The notes under the pieces: model-generated | The model's input: the letters and a program-made list of their open reading frames with translations, nothing else | The model's database searches: none | Told to the model about the DNA's origin: nothing | Program-made: the position numbers and the translations under genes | Shown: piece after piece, positions 42,501 to 54,116 of the stretch | Layout: each line of letters starts with the position of its first letter | How positions within the stretch are numbered: position 1 is the stretch's first letter | Source: Triticum aestivum | Lineage: Eukaryota; Streptophyta; Magnoliopsida; Poales; Poaceae | DNA: 64,000 bases | NCBI RefSeq assembly: GCF_018294505.1 | Contig: NC_057807.1 | Span: 264,597,306-264,661,305 of the forward strand | Direction: 5' to 3'

Positions 42501-44306
42501 ATGAACCCGGATGGGACTCCCCTGGTTGCAGATCCTATGGATAAAGGCGAGGCTTCTTCTGAAGTCAAGTCCTTTACATCTGAGGATCTAGAACGGGCCC
42601 TTGCTAAGCAAAAAGAGGAGCATGAGGCTTCTCTTGAGGCCTTGGTCCAACCGAGATTAGCCACGTTGTCCATGATGCTTGCACCACTCTCGGGTGGTGC
42701 GACTTCGAGGCCAACTGTGCCTACTTCGTCACTTGGTCAACAACCTCCTAGCAATGAACACACCAGTGTTCCTTGGCTTTATGCAATACCTCAGGTTGAG
42801 AAACCAAGATATAATCCTCAAGGCAAACCTCCTTTACTTAGTGCCAGTTCCGATTTTGCTTTGTGGAGAGTTGCTATACAGGATCATCTTCGACATGGAA
42901 ACGATGAGATGGTGGAGATCTTGGAGTATGGCTATCATGTGGTTGATCCAAAGAACCCTACACCAAGAGAAATTTATGACAAGAATCTCAATGACACTGC
43001 AATCATGTGTATAAGGAGAGGTATGGATGAAAAGCAAAGGAGACCGTTCATACACATCACAAGTGCCAAGGAGCTATGGGAAAGTGTTATACGATCCAAG
43101 ACAGGCACTTCCACCCTCTGGAGTGCTCAATATGAAATTGCTAAGGGGCAATTGCAAAACTTTTGTATGGAGAAAGGTGAAACCCCCAATCAACTCCATG
43201 AGCGCCTCATGACTCTCACTGCCGATATTGAGTCATGTGAGTGTGACAAGACACAAGATGGATTCAACATGACTAAGAGATTCCTTGTGGATAAGTTGCT
43301 TCATGCTCTTGCTCCATATCACCATCAAATGGTGTGGGACATAAGACAACACCATACCTTCAAGGAAATGACTACATATGACATCATATCCACCTTTCAA
43401 CTATTTGAAGAGTCAAAGGCTAATGCCACAAAACATCTTGCCATGCATGGCTCCCCATCATCAAAAGTCAATCTTGCATTGAAGGCCAAGCATGTATGTG
43501 AAGATGAGCAAAGTGAAGAAGAAGAAGATGATGATGATGATGAAGATGGTGATGAGATTGAATCCGATGAGGGCCCTTCATATGAAGACATGGCTCTCTT
43601 TGTCAAGAAGTTTAGCGCAGGAAAATTCAAGGGAAGATTTCAAAAGAAGAAAGTAAGAAAATGCTACAACTGTGAGGAAAGCAACCACTTCTCCAATGAG
43701 TGCCCTTATGAGAAGAGAGATGATAAACCAAGGTTTCCCAAGACCTTTCCTAAGAAGAAATTGCCAAATCCTTTAAACTCCAAGCTCAAGAAGAGAGATG
43801 GGAAAGCAATGGTTGCTCAAGAAGAATCCGATCTGGATGATGTTAGTGGTGTTGCCGGAGTTGCTCAAGACTCTCAAAACACTTTGAGGTTAGTAAACAA
43901 GAGTGGTGACGTGGTCACTTACAACTACATGAAAGATTACAAGGGCAACTCTCACAAGTGTCTAATGGAAAAGGCCATGATAGAAGATGGAAATGACCAA
44001 ATCTCTCCTGACAAGGTCAAGGTAACTCCACGATCAAATCCTCCTCTTTTCACTCCTTCTACTCCTAGTGATGAGTATCTTGATGCGGAGGATAGCTATG
44101 AGGATGATGATCTAGATGATCCTATGCTTGCTAAACTTAATAAGTTCATGTGTTCCCTCAAAGGAAAGAAGCTCACTATGTTTCGCATGCTTATGGAGAT
44201 GGTGAGTAAGCACACCATCACCATTAAGGAACTCGAAACCCTCGTCACCGAGGAAAAGGAAAAATGTAAAATCCTTGAGCGGAAAGTCCAATATGAGGAA
44301 ACATGA
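42501..44306 (+). CDS. copia gag (SIRE-like), open frame of 601 codons
   Basis: Large gag protein. A UBN2/gag-like capsid domain spans about residues 115-310. An acidic tract (43519-43560) precedes a CCHC zinc knuckle, CYNCEESNHFSNEC, at residues 388-401. A Lys-rich region and a C-terminal coiled segment follow. The frame closes at TGA 44304-44306, but homologous coding continues beyond, so the C-terminus may be truncated. It is 40 bases downstream of the primer binding site, the normal position for gag. Apart from the final stop it is undamaged. Confidence 0.88.
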   Translation: MNPDGTPLVADPMDKGEASSEVKSFTSEDLERALAKQKEEHEASLEALVQPRLATLSMMLAPLSGGATSRPTVPTSSLGQQPPSNEHTSVPWLYAIPQVEKPRYNPQGKPPLLSASSDFALWRVAIQDHLRHGNDEMVEILEYGYHVVDPKNPTPREIYDKNLNDTAIMCIRRGMDEKQRRPFIHITSAKELWESVIRSKTGTSTLWSAQYEIAKGQLQNFCMEKGETPNQLHERLMTLTADIESCECDKTQDGFNMTKRFLVDKLLHALAPYHHQMVWDIRQHHTFKEMTTYDIISTFQLFEESKANATKHLAMHGSPSSKVNLALKAKHVCEDEQSEEEEDDDDDEDGDEIESDEGPSYEDMALFVKKFSAGKFKGRFQKKKVRKCYNCEESNHFSNECPYEKRDDKPRFPKTFPKKKLPNPLNSKLKKRDGKAMVAQEESDLDDVSGVAGVAQDSQNTLRLVNKSGDVVTYNYMKDYKGNSHKCLMEKAMIEDGNDQISPDKVKVTPRSNPPLFTPSTPSDEYLDAEDSYEDDDLDDPMLAKLNKFMCSLKGKKLTMFRMLMEMVSKHTITIKELETLVTEEKEKCKILERKVQYEET

Positions 44307-45074
44307 AATGATGAACTATGCTTAAAAATTGGTGCAAATATTGATGTTCATACTAATGATCTTGCCTCCTTGAAAAAGGCTATTGACTCTTGCGAAGAGT
44401 TGATGAATGATAAATGTAAGCTTGTGAAGTCTCATGCTTCTCTCTCTAAGGATTGTGAGCTTCTATCCGTGTCTCTCAAGACTAAGGAAGGAGAGCTCAT
44501 CGTTCTTACAAAGAGTTTTGAAATGCTCAAACTTACTTATCTTGAAACTCTAGCCGAGGCTTACTCTTCTCCTATTATAAATGTTGATGCTTGTACTACT
44601 AACTCTAGTAGTGATCTAGCATCTATTCTTGAGGAAAATTGATTTATCAAGGCTCAAGTCGAGAAAGGTCTCATGACATGTGCTTGAGGGCAAAAGGATC
44701 TTGATGAGATATTGAGTCAACACAATGAGGTGTTTGCCAAAGAGGGACTTGGGTTTGACCCAAGCACAAGCAAGAAGAAGACGCCCTCTCAAAAGTGCAC
44801 AACCCCTCTTAAGGAAACATTTGTACGAGAAGGGTACAAGGAGAAAGGTAAGTTTGTGAGTTTGGAAGGCCACAAGGGGCACGCCCACTCTCAACAAGCC
44901 TAAAGAGTTCATGCCTCCATCCTATGTACTTCGTAAGACTAAGGATGGAGAAGTCTTTGCAAAATTTGTTGGTCCTCGAAATGCATTCCGGTTTTATGCT
45001 ATTTGGGTCCCTAAGACCCTTGTGACTAACTTGAGAGGTCTCATTGCAAAATGGGTGCCTCTAACCAAGTCTTA
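44307..45074 (+). pseudogene. gag C-terminal extension, decayed
   Basis: The gag frame continues after TGA 44304 as a Lys/Glu/Leu-rich coiled-coil-like stretch (44310-44642). It is broken by further stops (TGA 44640-44642, TGA near 44684) and goes on to about 44903. A frameshift then leads to KPKEFMPPSYVLRKTKDGEV (about 44900-45074), the gag-protease linker. Confidence 0.75.
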
Positions 45075-45103
45075 ATTGTGTGTAGGTTGACTTCTTTGGT
45101 GGA

Positions 45104-46201
45104 GTGAAATGGGTGATTGATAGTGGATGTACAAATCATATGACCGGAGATAGCAAATTGCTCTACGATTTCATGGAAGCTATTCAACCATTTATGAGCA
45201 TTATGTTTGGTGGAGGTTCAAAAGGACAGGTACTCGGGTTGGGCAAGGTGGCTATCACAAATGAAATGTCGCTTGCAAATGTCATGCTTGTCCAATCCCT
45301 TAAATACCACTTGCTTTCTGTTCGCCAATTGGCTTCTGTTGGTTATGATACACTCTTTGGACTAACGGATGTGAAAGTCTTTAAGAGAGATACTCTCGAA
45401 GTGGCTTTGTTGGAGAGTTGGATGGCAACCTTTACACGGTTGATTTCTTGAAAGAGAGCACATTCCATGCAACTTGTCTAATGGCCAAGGCTGACAAGGG
45501 GTGACTATGGCATCGCCGGCTAGCCCATGTCGGCATGAGAAATCTTCAAGATCTCTTAAAGGGGAATCACATCCTTGGACTAACCAATGTCTCTTTTGAG
45601 AAAGATCGTGTGTGTAGTGCATGCATAGCTAGGAAGCAACATCAATCAAAGCACCCACCCAAGAACATAGTATCTACTTCAAGGCCCCTGGAGCTCCTTC
45701 ATGTGGATTTTTTGGGCCTCCTTCATGGGATAGTCTTGGTGGGAAAAAGTATGGGCTTGTCATTGTTGATGATTACTCAAGATATACATGGGTGTTCTTC
45801 CTCAAGTCCAAGGACGAAACTAAGATCACCTTCATTGATTTTGCCAAGCAAGCTTAGCGCAAGTTTGACAAAGAAATCCTGGCAATAAGAAGTGACAATG
45901 GCTCTGAGTTCAAGAACTATACCTTGGAAGAATTCCTTAGTGATGAAGGGATTGAGCATCAATATTCAGCTCCATACACTCCTCAGCAAAATCGTGTAGC
46001 CGAAAGGAAGAACCGTACGCTTGTAGAGATGGCAAGGTCCATGCTGGATGAATACAAGTCACCACATAGTTTTTGGGCCGAAGCTGTCAACACCGCATGA
46101 CATGCATCAAACCGGCTCTTCCTCCGCACTATATTGGAAAAGACTCCATATGAGCTTCTAACTGGGAACAAGCCAAATGTCAAGTACTTTCGTGTATTTG
46201 G
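45104..46201 (+). pseudogene. copia protease and integrase (SIRE-like)
   Basis: The protease active site DSG lies at 45119-45127 (WVIDSGCTNHMTG). The GAG-pre-integrase zinc-binding region (LWHRRLAHVGMRN... CSACIARKQ) is at about 45505-45640 in another frame. The integrase core shows VDFLG, then after a frameshift IVDDYSRYTWVFF, RSDNGSEF (second Asp) and QQNRVAERKNRT (Glu). Stops occur near 45856 and 46098 and another frameshift near 46210. None of it can be translated as one protein. Confidence 0.88.
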
Positions 46202-48447
46202 GTGCAAATGTTTCATCTCAACAAAAGAGAACGGTTAGGAAAATTTCAATCCAAAACAATTGAGGGTATATTTGTTGGCTATGGATCAAACTCTCACGCC
46301 TATAGAGTCTACAACAAATCCAATGGATGTGTTGTAGAAACTTGTGACGTGGTGTTTGATGAATTTAATGGCTCCCATGGGGAGCAAGTTGATCTAAGTG
46401 ATGCAGGTGAAGAAGATTCTTCTCAAGACATTTTGACCATGGGTGTTGGTGCACTTCTTCCTATGGAACAGGAACCTCAGGATGATGAAGAAGAAGATGG
46501 AAGTCTCACACATCATCAAACTACTTCAACACCCATACCATCACAAGCTCCTAGTGTTCAACAAATGCCCTTAGCCCAAGTAGAAGAAGATGATCAAGTT
46601 CCTCTTCATGATAATCTTCAAGAACAAGATCATCATCAAGTGCAAGAACAAGAAAGTCCAATCATTGATGATGAACCTCAACAAATGCAATATGAACAAG
46701 AAGATCTTCCTCCACACATTAATGATCCATATGTTGAGGACGCGGATGATGGACATGAAGTTGAACCTCGTGAAACCCTTACCTCTATCATGCCATGAGT
46801 GGCCGGTCGTGTTGATGTTGACAAAATTCTCACCGGCATATCGGAAGGTAGAGTCACTCGTAAACATTTGACAAAATTTTGTGCTCACTTCTCGTTTGTG
46901 TCTAGTATTGAGCCCATCAAGGTACAAGATGCATTGATGGACAACGATTGGCTGGTTGCTATGCAAGAAGAGTTGAACAGTTTTGAACGCAACCAAGTGT
47001 GGTCATTAGTCAAGAGGCCACCTACCGAGCACAACGTCATTGGAACAAAATGGATTTTCAAGAACAAACAAGATGAGAATGGTGTAATCATCCACAACAA
47101 GGCAAGGTTAGTGACGCAAGGGTACTCACAAGTTGAAGGTTTGGACTTTGGTGAGACCTTTGCCCCAGTTGCTCGTCTTGAATCCATTCGCATCTTACTT
47201 GCTTATGCCGCTTTCAATGGTTTTACATTACATCAAATGGATGTGAAGAGTGCTTTCCTTAACGGTCCTCTACAAGAAGAAGTATATGTGTCACAACCAC
47301 CTGGGTTCGTTGATCCCGATCACAAAGACTATGTGTACAAACTTCATAAGGCTTTGTATGGCCTCAAACAAGCACCTCGTGCTTGGTATGATCATTTAAA
47401 GAAGTTTCTACTCGATGATGGTATTGTGAGAGGGGTGATCGATCCCACTCTTTTTACTAAGAGGGATAAGGGTGATTTAATCTAATGCCAAATCTATGTA
47501 GATGATATCATTTTTGGTTCTCCTAACATTCATTTGTGCAAGAAGTTTGCGGCCTCAATGACCAAGAATTTTGAAATGTCACTCAATGCAGATTTGAAGT
47601 TCTTCCTCGATTTCAAATTCAACAATTTCAAGAAGGAATTTTCTTGTCTCAAGCAAAATACCTCAAGGATATCCTAGAGAAGTTTGGTATGTCTGATGCT
47701 AGTCCATGTAAGACACCAATGCCAACAAAAATAACACTCACTGAAGACACAAACGGTATCCCCTTCGACCCATCTAAATACCGCTCTATGATTGGTTCAT
47801 TACTTTATCTTTGTGCATCCAGAACAGACATCATGTTTAGTGTATGCATGTGTGCTAGATTTCAAGCTTCCCCTAGGGAAAGTCATCATAAGGCGGTTAA
47901 GCATATTCTTAGATACCTTGTTCACACCCCAAAGTTGGGTCTATGGTATCCCAAGGATGCTAAGTTTGATCTCATTGGGTACACGGATGCGGATTGGGTC
48001 GGAGACAAAGTGGATCGTAAGTCCAGTTCCGGTGCATGTCAGTTTCTTGGACGCTCCTTGGTAAGTTGGTCATCGAAGAAACAAAACTGTATTGCCCTCT
48101 CTACCACAGAGGCTGAATACATTGCTGCCGCCAGTTGTGTAACTCAGTTATTATGGATGAGGCAAACATTGAAGGATTACGGTATCACCTATAGACATGT
48201 GCCTCTTCTACGTGATAATGAAAGTGCCATCAACATTGCTGAGAACCCCAAGGATCATCTCCGCACCAAGCACATTGATATTAGGTATCACTTCTTGAGA
48301 GATCATGTTGAGAAGGGCGATATTCACATTGATCACATTGGTACAGATTTGGAACTGGCGGATATTTTCACCAAACCATTGGATGAAGCAAGGTTTTGTC
48401 GACTTAGGCGTGAACTTGGTATCTTGGAGCTTCACAACATTATGTGA
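46202..48447 (+). pseudogene. copia integrase C-terminus, RT and RNase H (SIRE-like)
   Basis: Integrase C-terminal part (46202-46400), then a long Glu/Gln/Asp/Pro-rich linker closed by TGA 46796-46798. The RT begins at once in the same frame ([20 protein letters not shown]) and is stopped by TAA 47483-47485 just before the catalytic YVDD (47495-47506). A frameshift near 47640 leads to the C-terminal RT and RNase H (DADWVGDKVDRKSSSG, STTEAEYIAAASC, DIFTKPL), which is open to 48447. Confidence 0.92.
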
Positions 48448-49317
48448 AATCTAGTACTCATCCATGCATAAACTTAACGTCTTGTCTTGATGTAGGCATA
48501 TATTTAGGGGGAGACACTCAATCCATGAGTTCTCTCACCTTACATAATGAATAAATAGAACAAACACTCTCAAAGTTATCATAGTTTTCAAACTAGGGTA
48601 CTTTAACATGATGGAGTCATGACCATGTGCTCAAGGTTTATATCTTTGTGGTACTATGTTCCATATGCTCAAACATGGTGACCTCGGCCACCACTTGTAC
48701 AATGTTTGGATTATTAATGCATCTTAGCATGGCCTTAGATGTCTCAGGTTGTCTCCCTTATTAATCTCATGTAAACTCCTTGGCGGTGTCTATATCAAAT
48801 TACTCTTGTTGGCCCCCTCCCTCACATCTTTCCCTCACCCTTGTCTTCTGTCCAGTGGCCGGACATCTGGCTCTCTCGTCGGACATCCGGGCCCTGGGAA
48901 AAATTCCTTGCCCCTCAAAACGATCATCAACCACCTACAGTGGACGGACATCCGGGCCTCAGCAGGACATCCGGGCGCTGCTTCTTTCGTTCTCTGTTTT
49001 CCACTCGCCGGATATCCGGGCCTTGCCCCGGATGTCTGGCCCGTCGCCCGCAGTCGCGTATATCTGGGGAGGGGTGTGAGATTTGGGGGCAGTTCCCCAC
49101 TTCTTTCGTTCCTCTCCTCATCTCCCCTCACAGCCACCACTACCGGGCCATCACTCCGGTGCTGTCCCGGCCATATCCACCGACCTCCGGCCCCGATCTC
49201 CTGCTCACGGACACTTCTCCTCCCGATCTACGATTCTATCCAATCCATTTCTTGGGTTGTTGTGTGAATCCCTCGGGAGGGACCGGTGTATTGTGGGATT
49301 CACCGCTGGAGTTTCCC
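48448..49317 (+). other. non-coding region between RNase H and the extra ORF
   Basis: No coding frame. It contains six CCGGACATCCGG-like motifs at 48859-49039, the same motif as in the LTR arrays, followed by a TATA-like TATATCTG at 49059-49066, about 250 bases before the extra ORF's ATG. Confidence 0.75.
48859..49039 (+). repeat. internal CCGGACATCCGG motif cluster
   Basis: Copies at 48859, 48879, 48945, 48964, 49008 and 49028 (variants differ by one or two bases), in mixed orientation, resembling the LTR arrays. Confidence 0.85.
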
Positions 49318-51177
49318 ATGGCACGAACCAAGAACTGCGGCCCCAATCGCCCCGAGCCTTCTTCCAGGGGTATGGATGCTATCTCTACTCCATTCTACTC
49401 CTATGGAGACCGCAAAAATCTTAGTTTTTCACTCTCTCATGGATATCTTGGCGTCTATGTCTCTCTTGAGTGTTAGTGTCTCTTGCTTAGGCCTACAAAT
49501 CTGTCAATGAGCTCGTCTAATCAATTTAAATCATGGTCATGTCTCATTTTCTTTGCTCTAACACTGGACTTTGTCTATGGTTATGCTCAAAAATGGTCAT
49601 CCCATTGTTTAAATTGTCTTATCCTTGTTCATACCTGTTGCCTCCATCTCATCGGGATCTCTCATTATCCATTCCAGTTGTTTGCCGGCAAGGCTCAACC
49701 GACTCCGATGAGCATGCTCGGCCTAAGAATAAGAAGGCCACCACCACCAAGAAGAACAAGCGGGCACCATCCACTAGTCCATCGGACTCGGATCCTGATG
49801 ATGCAGACTATGTTGGGGAGGAAGAGGAGGTCCGTGCACCCAAACACTCCGTTGGTCAGTCCAAGCCTGGCACTAGGAGGGCGCCCGGTGCCTCAAGTTC
49901 GTGGTTCTGCAATGCCCGCTGTCCGTGGTCGTCGCATCTCTATGGAGCTTCCGGACAGTGGAGATCGTTGTTCTCACGACTTCAAAACTGTGGGGGCAGC
50001 TCAATATCTTACTTTTCGACGGGATGTCAATCAATATGAGATGGTGGCTGATGCGGAGGATCCTCGATTTCGGACTCGAATGCAGCAGGATCTCTATTCC
50101 AGTTTTGTCTGTGGGCGTGGACTTGCTCCTCACTAATACTTAGATCTCAACTTCCTGCGTGAGAATCCTAACATGTTCCCTAACAATCCGGTCAAGATCA
50201 TTGATGATATGACCCTTGGTCCCGCAATGACCTTCAGGTTTGATTGGAATGAAGCTGCCATTCTACAGTTCTATGCCACCTGTTTCTTTGGTCCGGACAA
50301 CACTCTCACCTAGATGACTGATAACACTACTATGAGCATCACCTATGACAGGTTTGTTCAGATTCTGGGTCTATCCGGTGTTGGCCATCGCATCCACAGC
50401 ATGGATCCTGAGCACAAGCCCAAAGCGATTGAAGCTTGCTTGCCACTTGTCAAACCTACCTCTCAGCTCTCTAAAGCAGAACTTGAATGCCCACTCAACG
50501 AGGTATCTATCTTTTGTGCTCCTTACTACATCCTCTATCAGTGTGTGCTCCGCACTCTCTATCCTAAGACGGGAGACCGCGCAAGGGCTTATAACTATTG
50601 CATTGACTTGATGGTTCTTATGCATGACAAACCCACTGAGCCTCTAGACACAGCCCATTTCATTTGGCATGAGATCCGTCTTTGCAGTTTCATTCCGACG
50701 CGCCAGTTTCCTCATGCTCCTTTCATTCAGGCTCTGATTGATCACACTGCTCCATTTGAGGTGCTTAAGACTACTGTTCATTCTAGTTGGAAGCCTGCTT
50801 CTCACATGCGAGTGATTCCTGCTGCTCAGACTGCTGCTCGGTCTCAGTCTAAGAGGCCTGCTGGTGGGACCCAGCCCACCGATTCCTCTATTCCATCTTC
50901 GTCGTCAGCTCCTCGTGGACGCCTTGCCATGTTCCTCAGCAAGGCTCAATCTACTATCATGAAGTCAATCACTTTCAGCTGTCAGCAAAATCATGATGTT
51001 CAGAAGCGCCTCATCATCTCCAAGAATCAGCTCAAGCAGCACCTCCGTGTCCGTGGGAGCCCAGTGAGTGATGATGATCCTATTCCCGCGGCTCCGTCCA
51101 CCTCCACCTTCGGTTTTCCATCTCGTGACGAGTTTCCTGAGTTCTTTGATGATCATGATGACATTCACCAGGAGTGA
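49318..51177 (+). pseudogene. extra 3' ORF of the SIRE-like copia element
   Basis: An accessory protein located after RNase H, in the position of the so-called envelope-like ORF of SIRE elements. It starts MARTKNCGPNRPEPSSRG at 49318. A Lys-rich and acidic part (49700-49880) lies in another frame, after a pyrimidine-rich stretch ending in CAG (49668-49680), so an intron is possible. From about 49900 one frame runs to 51177 with TAA 50134-50136 and TAG 50311-50313. The last 287 codons (50314-51177) are open and include YDRFVQILGL and a Ser/Pro-rich, acidic tail. I see no clear transmembrane span, so an envelope role is not supported by the sequence. Confidence 0.75.
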
Positions 51178-51581
51178 TGGAGTGGATTTAGTTCTTCGCC
51201 CCTTTTTACTTGTTGCCATCAAAGGGGGAGAAGTAGTATCCTAGTAGAATCCTAGTAGTAATCTTAGGTCATGCTATGGCTATGAGATTATTGACTATTT
51301 GTGTTCACTATATGTCCACTATTATTCGAACTTGCTATGTTTGCTACCTATGGTGCTTAATCGTGTGAGTAACTGTGATATTATCTTGGATTATTATGTG
51401 GTTATGAAATATTGTTATGTCTGAGTTATTGTGGTTTCATATATGCATTCCATGCTCACATTCAGGGGGAGCAAGAAAATAGAAACAAAGACTTATTATT
51501 GTACTTTTGCTCTCATGCTTGTCAATTCTAAGATTATTTATTGCACCTATGATACTACATGTATGGTTGTCATCAACAAAC
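51178..51581 (+). other. 3' untranslated region of the SIRE-like element
   Basis: AT-rich with no coding frame. It contains a purine-rich AGGGGGAGCAAGAAAATAG (51462-51480), which could be a secondary polypurine tract. Confidence 0.6.
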
Positions 51582-51595
51582 AAAAAGGGGGAGAT
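51582..51595 (+). other. polypurine tract of the SIRE-like element
   Basis: AAAAAGGGGGAGAT immediately before the 3' LTR. Confidence 0.85.
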
Positions 51596-53051
51596 TGAAA
51601 GAGCAATCATGCCCTTACATCATGTTTTGATGTTGCTGACAATCATACATGCTGGGGACTAACAATGGCTGTCAAGTAAATCTCAGGTATTAGTCCCCGG
51701 TTCATCGATGTGTGTGGATCAAGAGCCTACAAGTGGTTTTACTCAAGGATGAAGCATAAAAGTTGATTACATATTTTGTTTTCTTGAGTATAGGATCCCG
51801 CACTATTAAGAGGGGATCGATAGGGTTAGTTAAAGGCTTGCTCTTGCCACGAACTTCCTAACCATACATGCACATGCCAAAAACCTTCATGTTCTATCTC
51901 TGGACCACCGGATGTCCGGCCTCCTTGCCAGATATCCGGGCCTAGCCATCCAGAATACAGTAGTATACCGGGTTGCACGCCAGATGTTCGGACTTTCCCC
52001 GGATGTCCGGGCCTTCCTGTTATGCCGGATGTCCGGGCCCATTCCGGATATCCGGGCATAGCTATCCAGAGAACGTTTTTATGTTGGGTTGCGCGCCGGA
52101 TGTCCGGCCACCTGCCGGATGTCCGGGTCTTCCTGATATGCCGGATGTCCGGGCTTGGGCCCCGGATGTCCGGCCCCTCTGTTCTTTTGTTCTGCCTTTG
52201 TTCTGTTCCTCGCAGCTTACCATGCCGGATGTCCGGCCCCTAGCTCGGATGTCCGGCCTGCTCACTCACTTACACTGCAACGGCCATATTCTAGCTCGCA
52301 CTATATATTGCCCTTCTTCCCCACGGGAGAGGGTTGACCATTCACTTTGAACAAACCCTAGAACACTTCTCACTCTCTCTCTCAGTCCTACACACCAAAT
52401 CTTAGATCCCCAGGGATTTGAGAGCTTTGGAGAGAAGTTGTCCGATCAAGTGATAGATCCACTTCTCCCCCTTCTTTGCACCGAAGAAATTCGTGATTTG
52501 AGCAAGCCTTGAGCTTTCCCCATCAATCTTGTTACTCTTGGAGGTTGGGGAGTCCTAGGCGGTAGGAGTCTTTCGGAGAGGAATCGACCTTTGTGATTAC
52601 CCTCAGAAAAGTTTGTGAGGGTTTGGAGACCGCCCCAAGGTCTACCACTAGTGGTTGAGAAACGCCTTCGTGGTGTTGTCTCAAAGGGAGAATAGGGTGA
52701 GCCTTCGTGGTGTTGGTGTGCCTTCGTGGTAACATCCACCTCTCTAACGGTAACGTAGCTTCCCTCCAAGGAAGTGAACATCAGCATACATCCTCGTCTC
52801 CCGGAGTTGCGGTTATTCCTAACCCTAACTCTCTACTTGTGGTTACTTGTCTCTTAGCACTTACTTATATCATATTGTGCTTGTTTACTTACATACTTGT
52901 GTTTCTTGTTCATCTTGCTTAACACTTAATACTACACTTACAATTGTTAGGTTCACTTTCATATTCCGCATTAGTGCCTAAAATTGCTAAGTAACAAGTA
53001 AAATTTGTAATTGTACCTATTCACCCCCCTAGGCCCATCTCGATCCTTTCA
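51596..53051 (+). repeat. 3' LTR of the SIRE-like element
   Basis: A 1456 bp uninterrupted LTR, TGAAAG...CTTTCA. It holds the motif array (51908-52256) and TATATATT at 52302-52309. It shows the intact version of the site hit by element 1 in the 5' LTR (near 52623). Confidence 0.94.
51908..52256 (+). repeat. CCGGATGTCCGG motif array in the 3' LTR
   Basis: Eight perfect copies of CCGGATGTCCGG and several one-base variants. Confidence 0.9.
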
Positions 53052-53056
53052 CCTGT
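53052..53056. repeat. target site duplication cctgt, right copy
   Basis: Pairs with 23367-23371. Confidence 0.93.
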
Positions 53057-54116
53057 CATCCTCACAAGGCCCTTTTCTCTTTCTCTTAATTATCAATCCA
53101 ACGAGATTCCATTTCTGGAAAGTGCCTGTTTTCCAAATCTGGCATATGTCCGAATGTGGACATTCCTTTTCTGGCAGTTTCCTATTCTGTCATTTTCCTT
53201 TTCTAGCAGTAATTCACTTATTGCATTTGCATGCATTTTCATACAGTATCATATACATATTATATATCATTTTGCATTAGAAAAATACCACCAATCCATC
53301 TGTGGCATCCATTTCATCATTTGGGCAAGTTTGTAAACATGTCATATATGCAGCATATGCCATTTTTTTCATTTTTGTGTATTTAAATTCAAATACGCTA
53401 TGTGGTAGTTTTGCACATGTTTAGGTTCAACATCATGTCTACCTGCTGCTAATTATTATTCCATGCCATGATATGTTTTGTAGTGAGTGAAACAAGCTTG
53501 CAAACATGCCTACTCAAATATGTTAATGCCATGCCTTGTTATTTCACTGTTTGAAACTATTTATATAACTTGTCATTATGCATTGATGCTATCATCATAT
53601 CTAAGGGTTTCTGGAACATGTTTAGTGAGGATGTTTTGTTAAGGGTGTTTAGTAAATGGTTGCCATGCTATTTGTTGCCATGAATAGTTCCTGTAGCATA
53701 TACTTTCGTTGCCTCTAAGTATGCATCATGAATTTGTTTACTGCCAAACTCTGTTTTTCTCTAGGTCTGAGAATCTGTTATATCTTGCAAACTTGTCTTG
53801 ATGAATGCCATTGATCTGGAGGTTGTTTGAGCATGTTTAGTAAGCATTATTTGCCATGTATAAACTGTACTTTCTTGCCATACTTTTGTTTGTGATGATA
53901 TTGCACTGTACCATCTTTGTTTCATGCCTCTAACATGTCATCATGTTAACTCTGATCACATATATGCCCAGTTTTTCACTGTCCTAATCGGTGTTATAAA
54001 GTTGCTTTTTGCATTGATCATATTGGTTTAATCTTGATGCCTATGAACCTGAACCTTATAGATATTTGAAGCATGTAATCTGTACTTCAAGTGCATGTCA
54101 TGTTTGTGCCAATCTT
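53057..54116 (+). repeat. long gypsy LTR, segment 2 of 3
   Basis: Continues 21561-23371 after the copia insertion. T-rich and non-coding. It is interrupted at 54117 by a solo LTR. Confidence 0.75.
54112..54116. repeat. target site duplication atctt, left copy
   Basis: Pairs with 55548-55552. Confidence 0.9.

Larger units (their letters stand above)
23372..53051 (+). mobile_element. SIRE/Maximus-like Ty1/copia element, interrupted
   Basis: A complete copia element: 5' LTR 23372-24415 plus 42023-42446, primer binding site 42449-42460, gag, protease, integrase, RT, RNase H to 48447, an extra 3' ORF to 51177, polypurine tract, and 3' LTR 51596-53051. LTR ends are TGAAAG/CTTTCA and the target duplication is cctgt. 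The 5' LTR is split by element 1 (24416-42017). Without insertions it is about 12 kb. The extra ORF after RNase H and the large gag are typical of the SIRE (Maximus) lineage. Confidence 0.92.

Noticed and set aside
50965..51222. Minus-strand frame opposite the extra copia ORF
   Set aside because: Shadow of the conserved plus-strand frame; no start context or family match.
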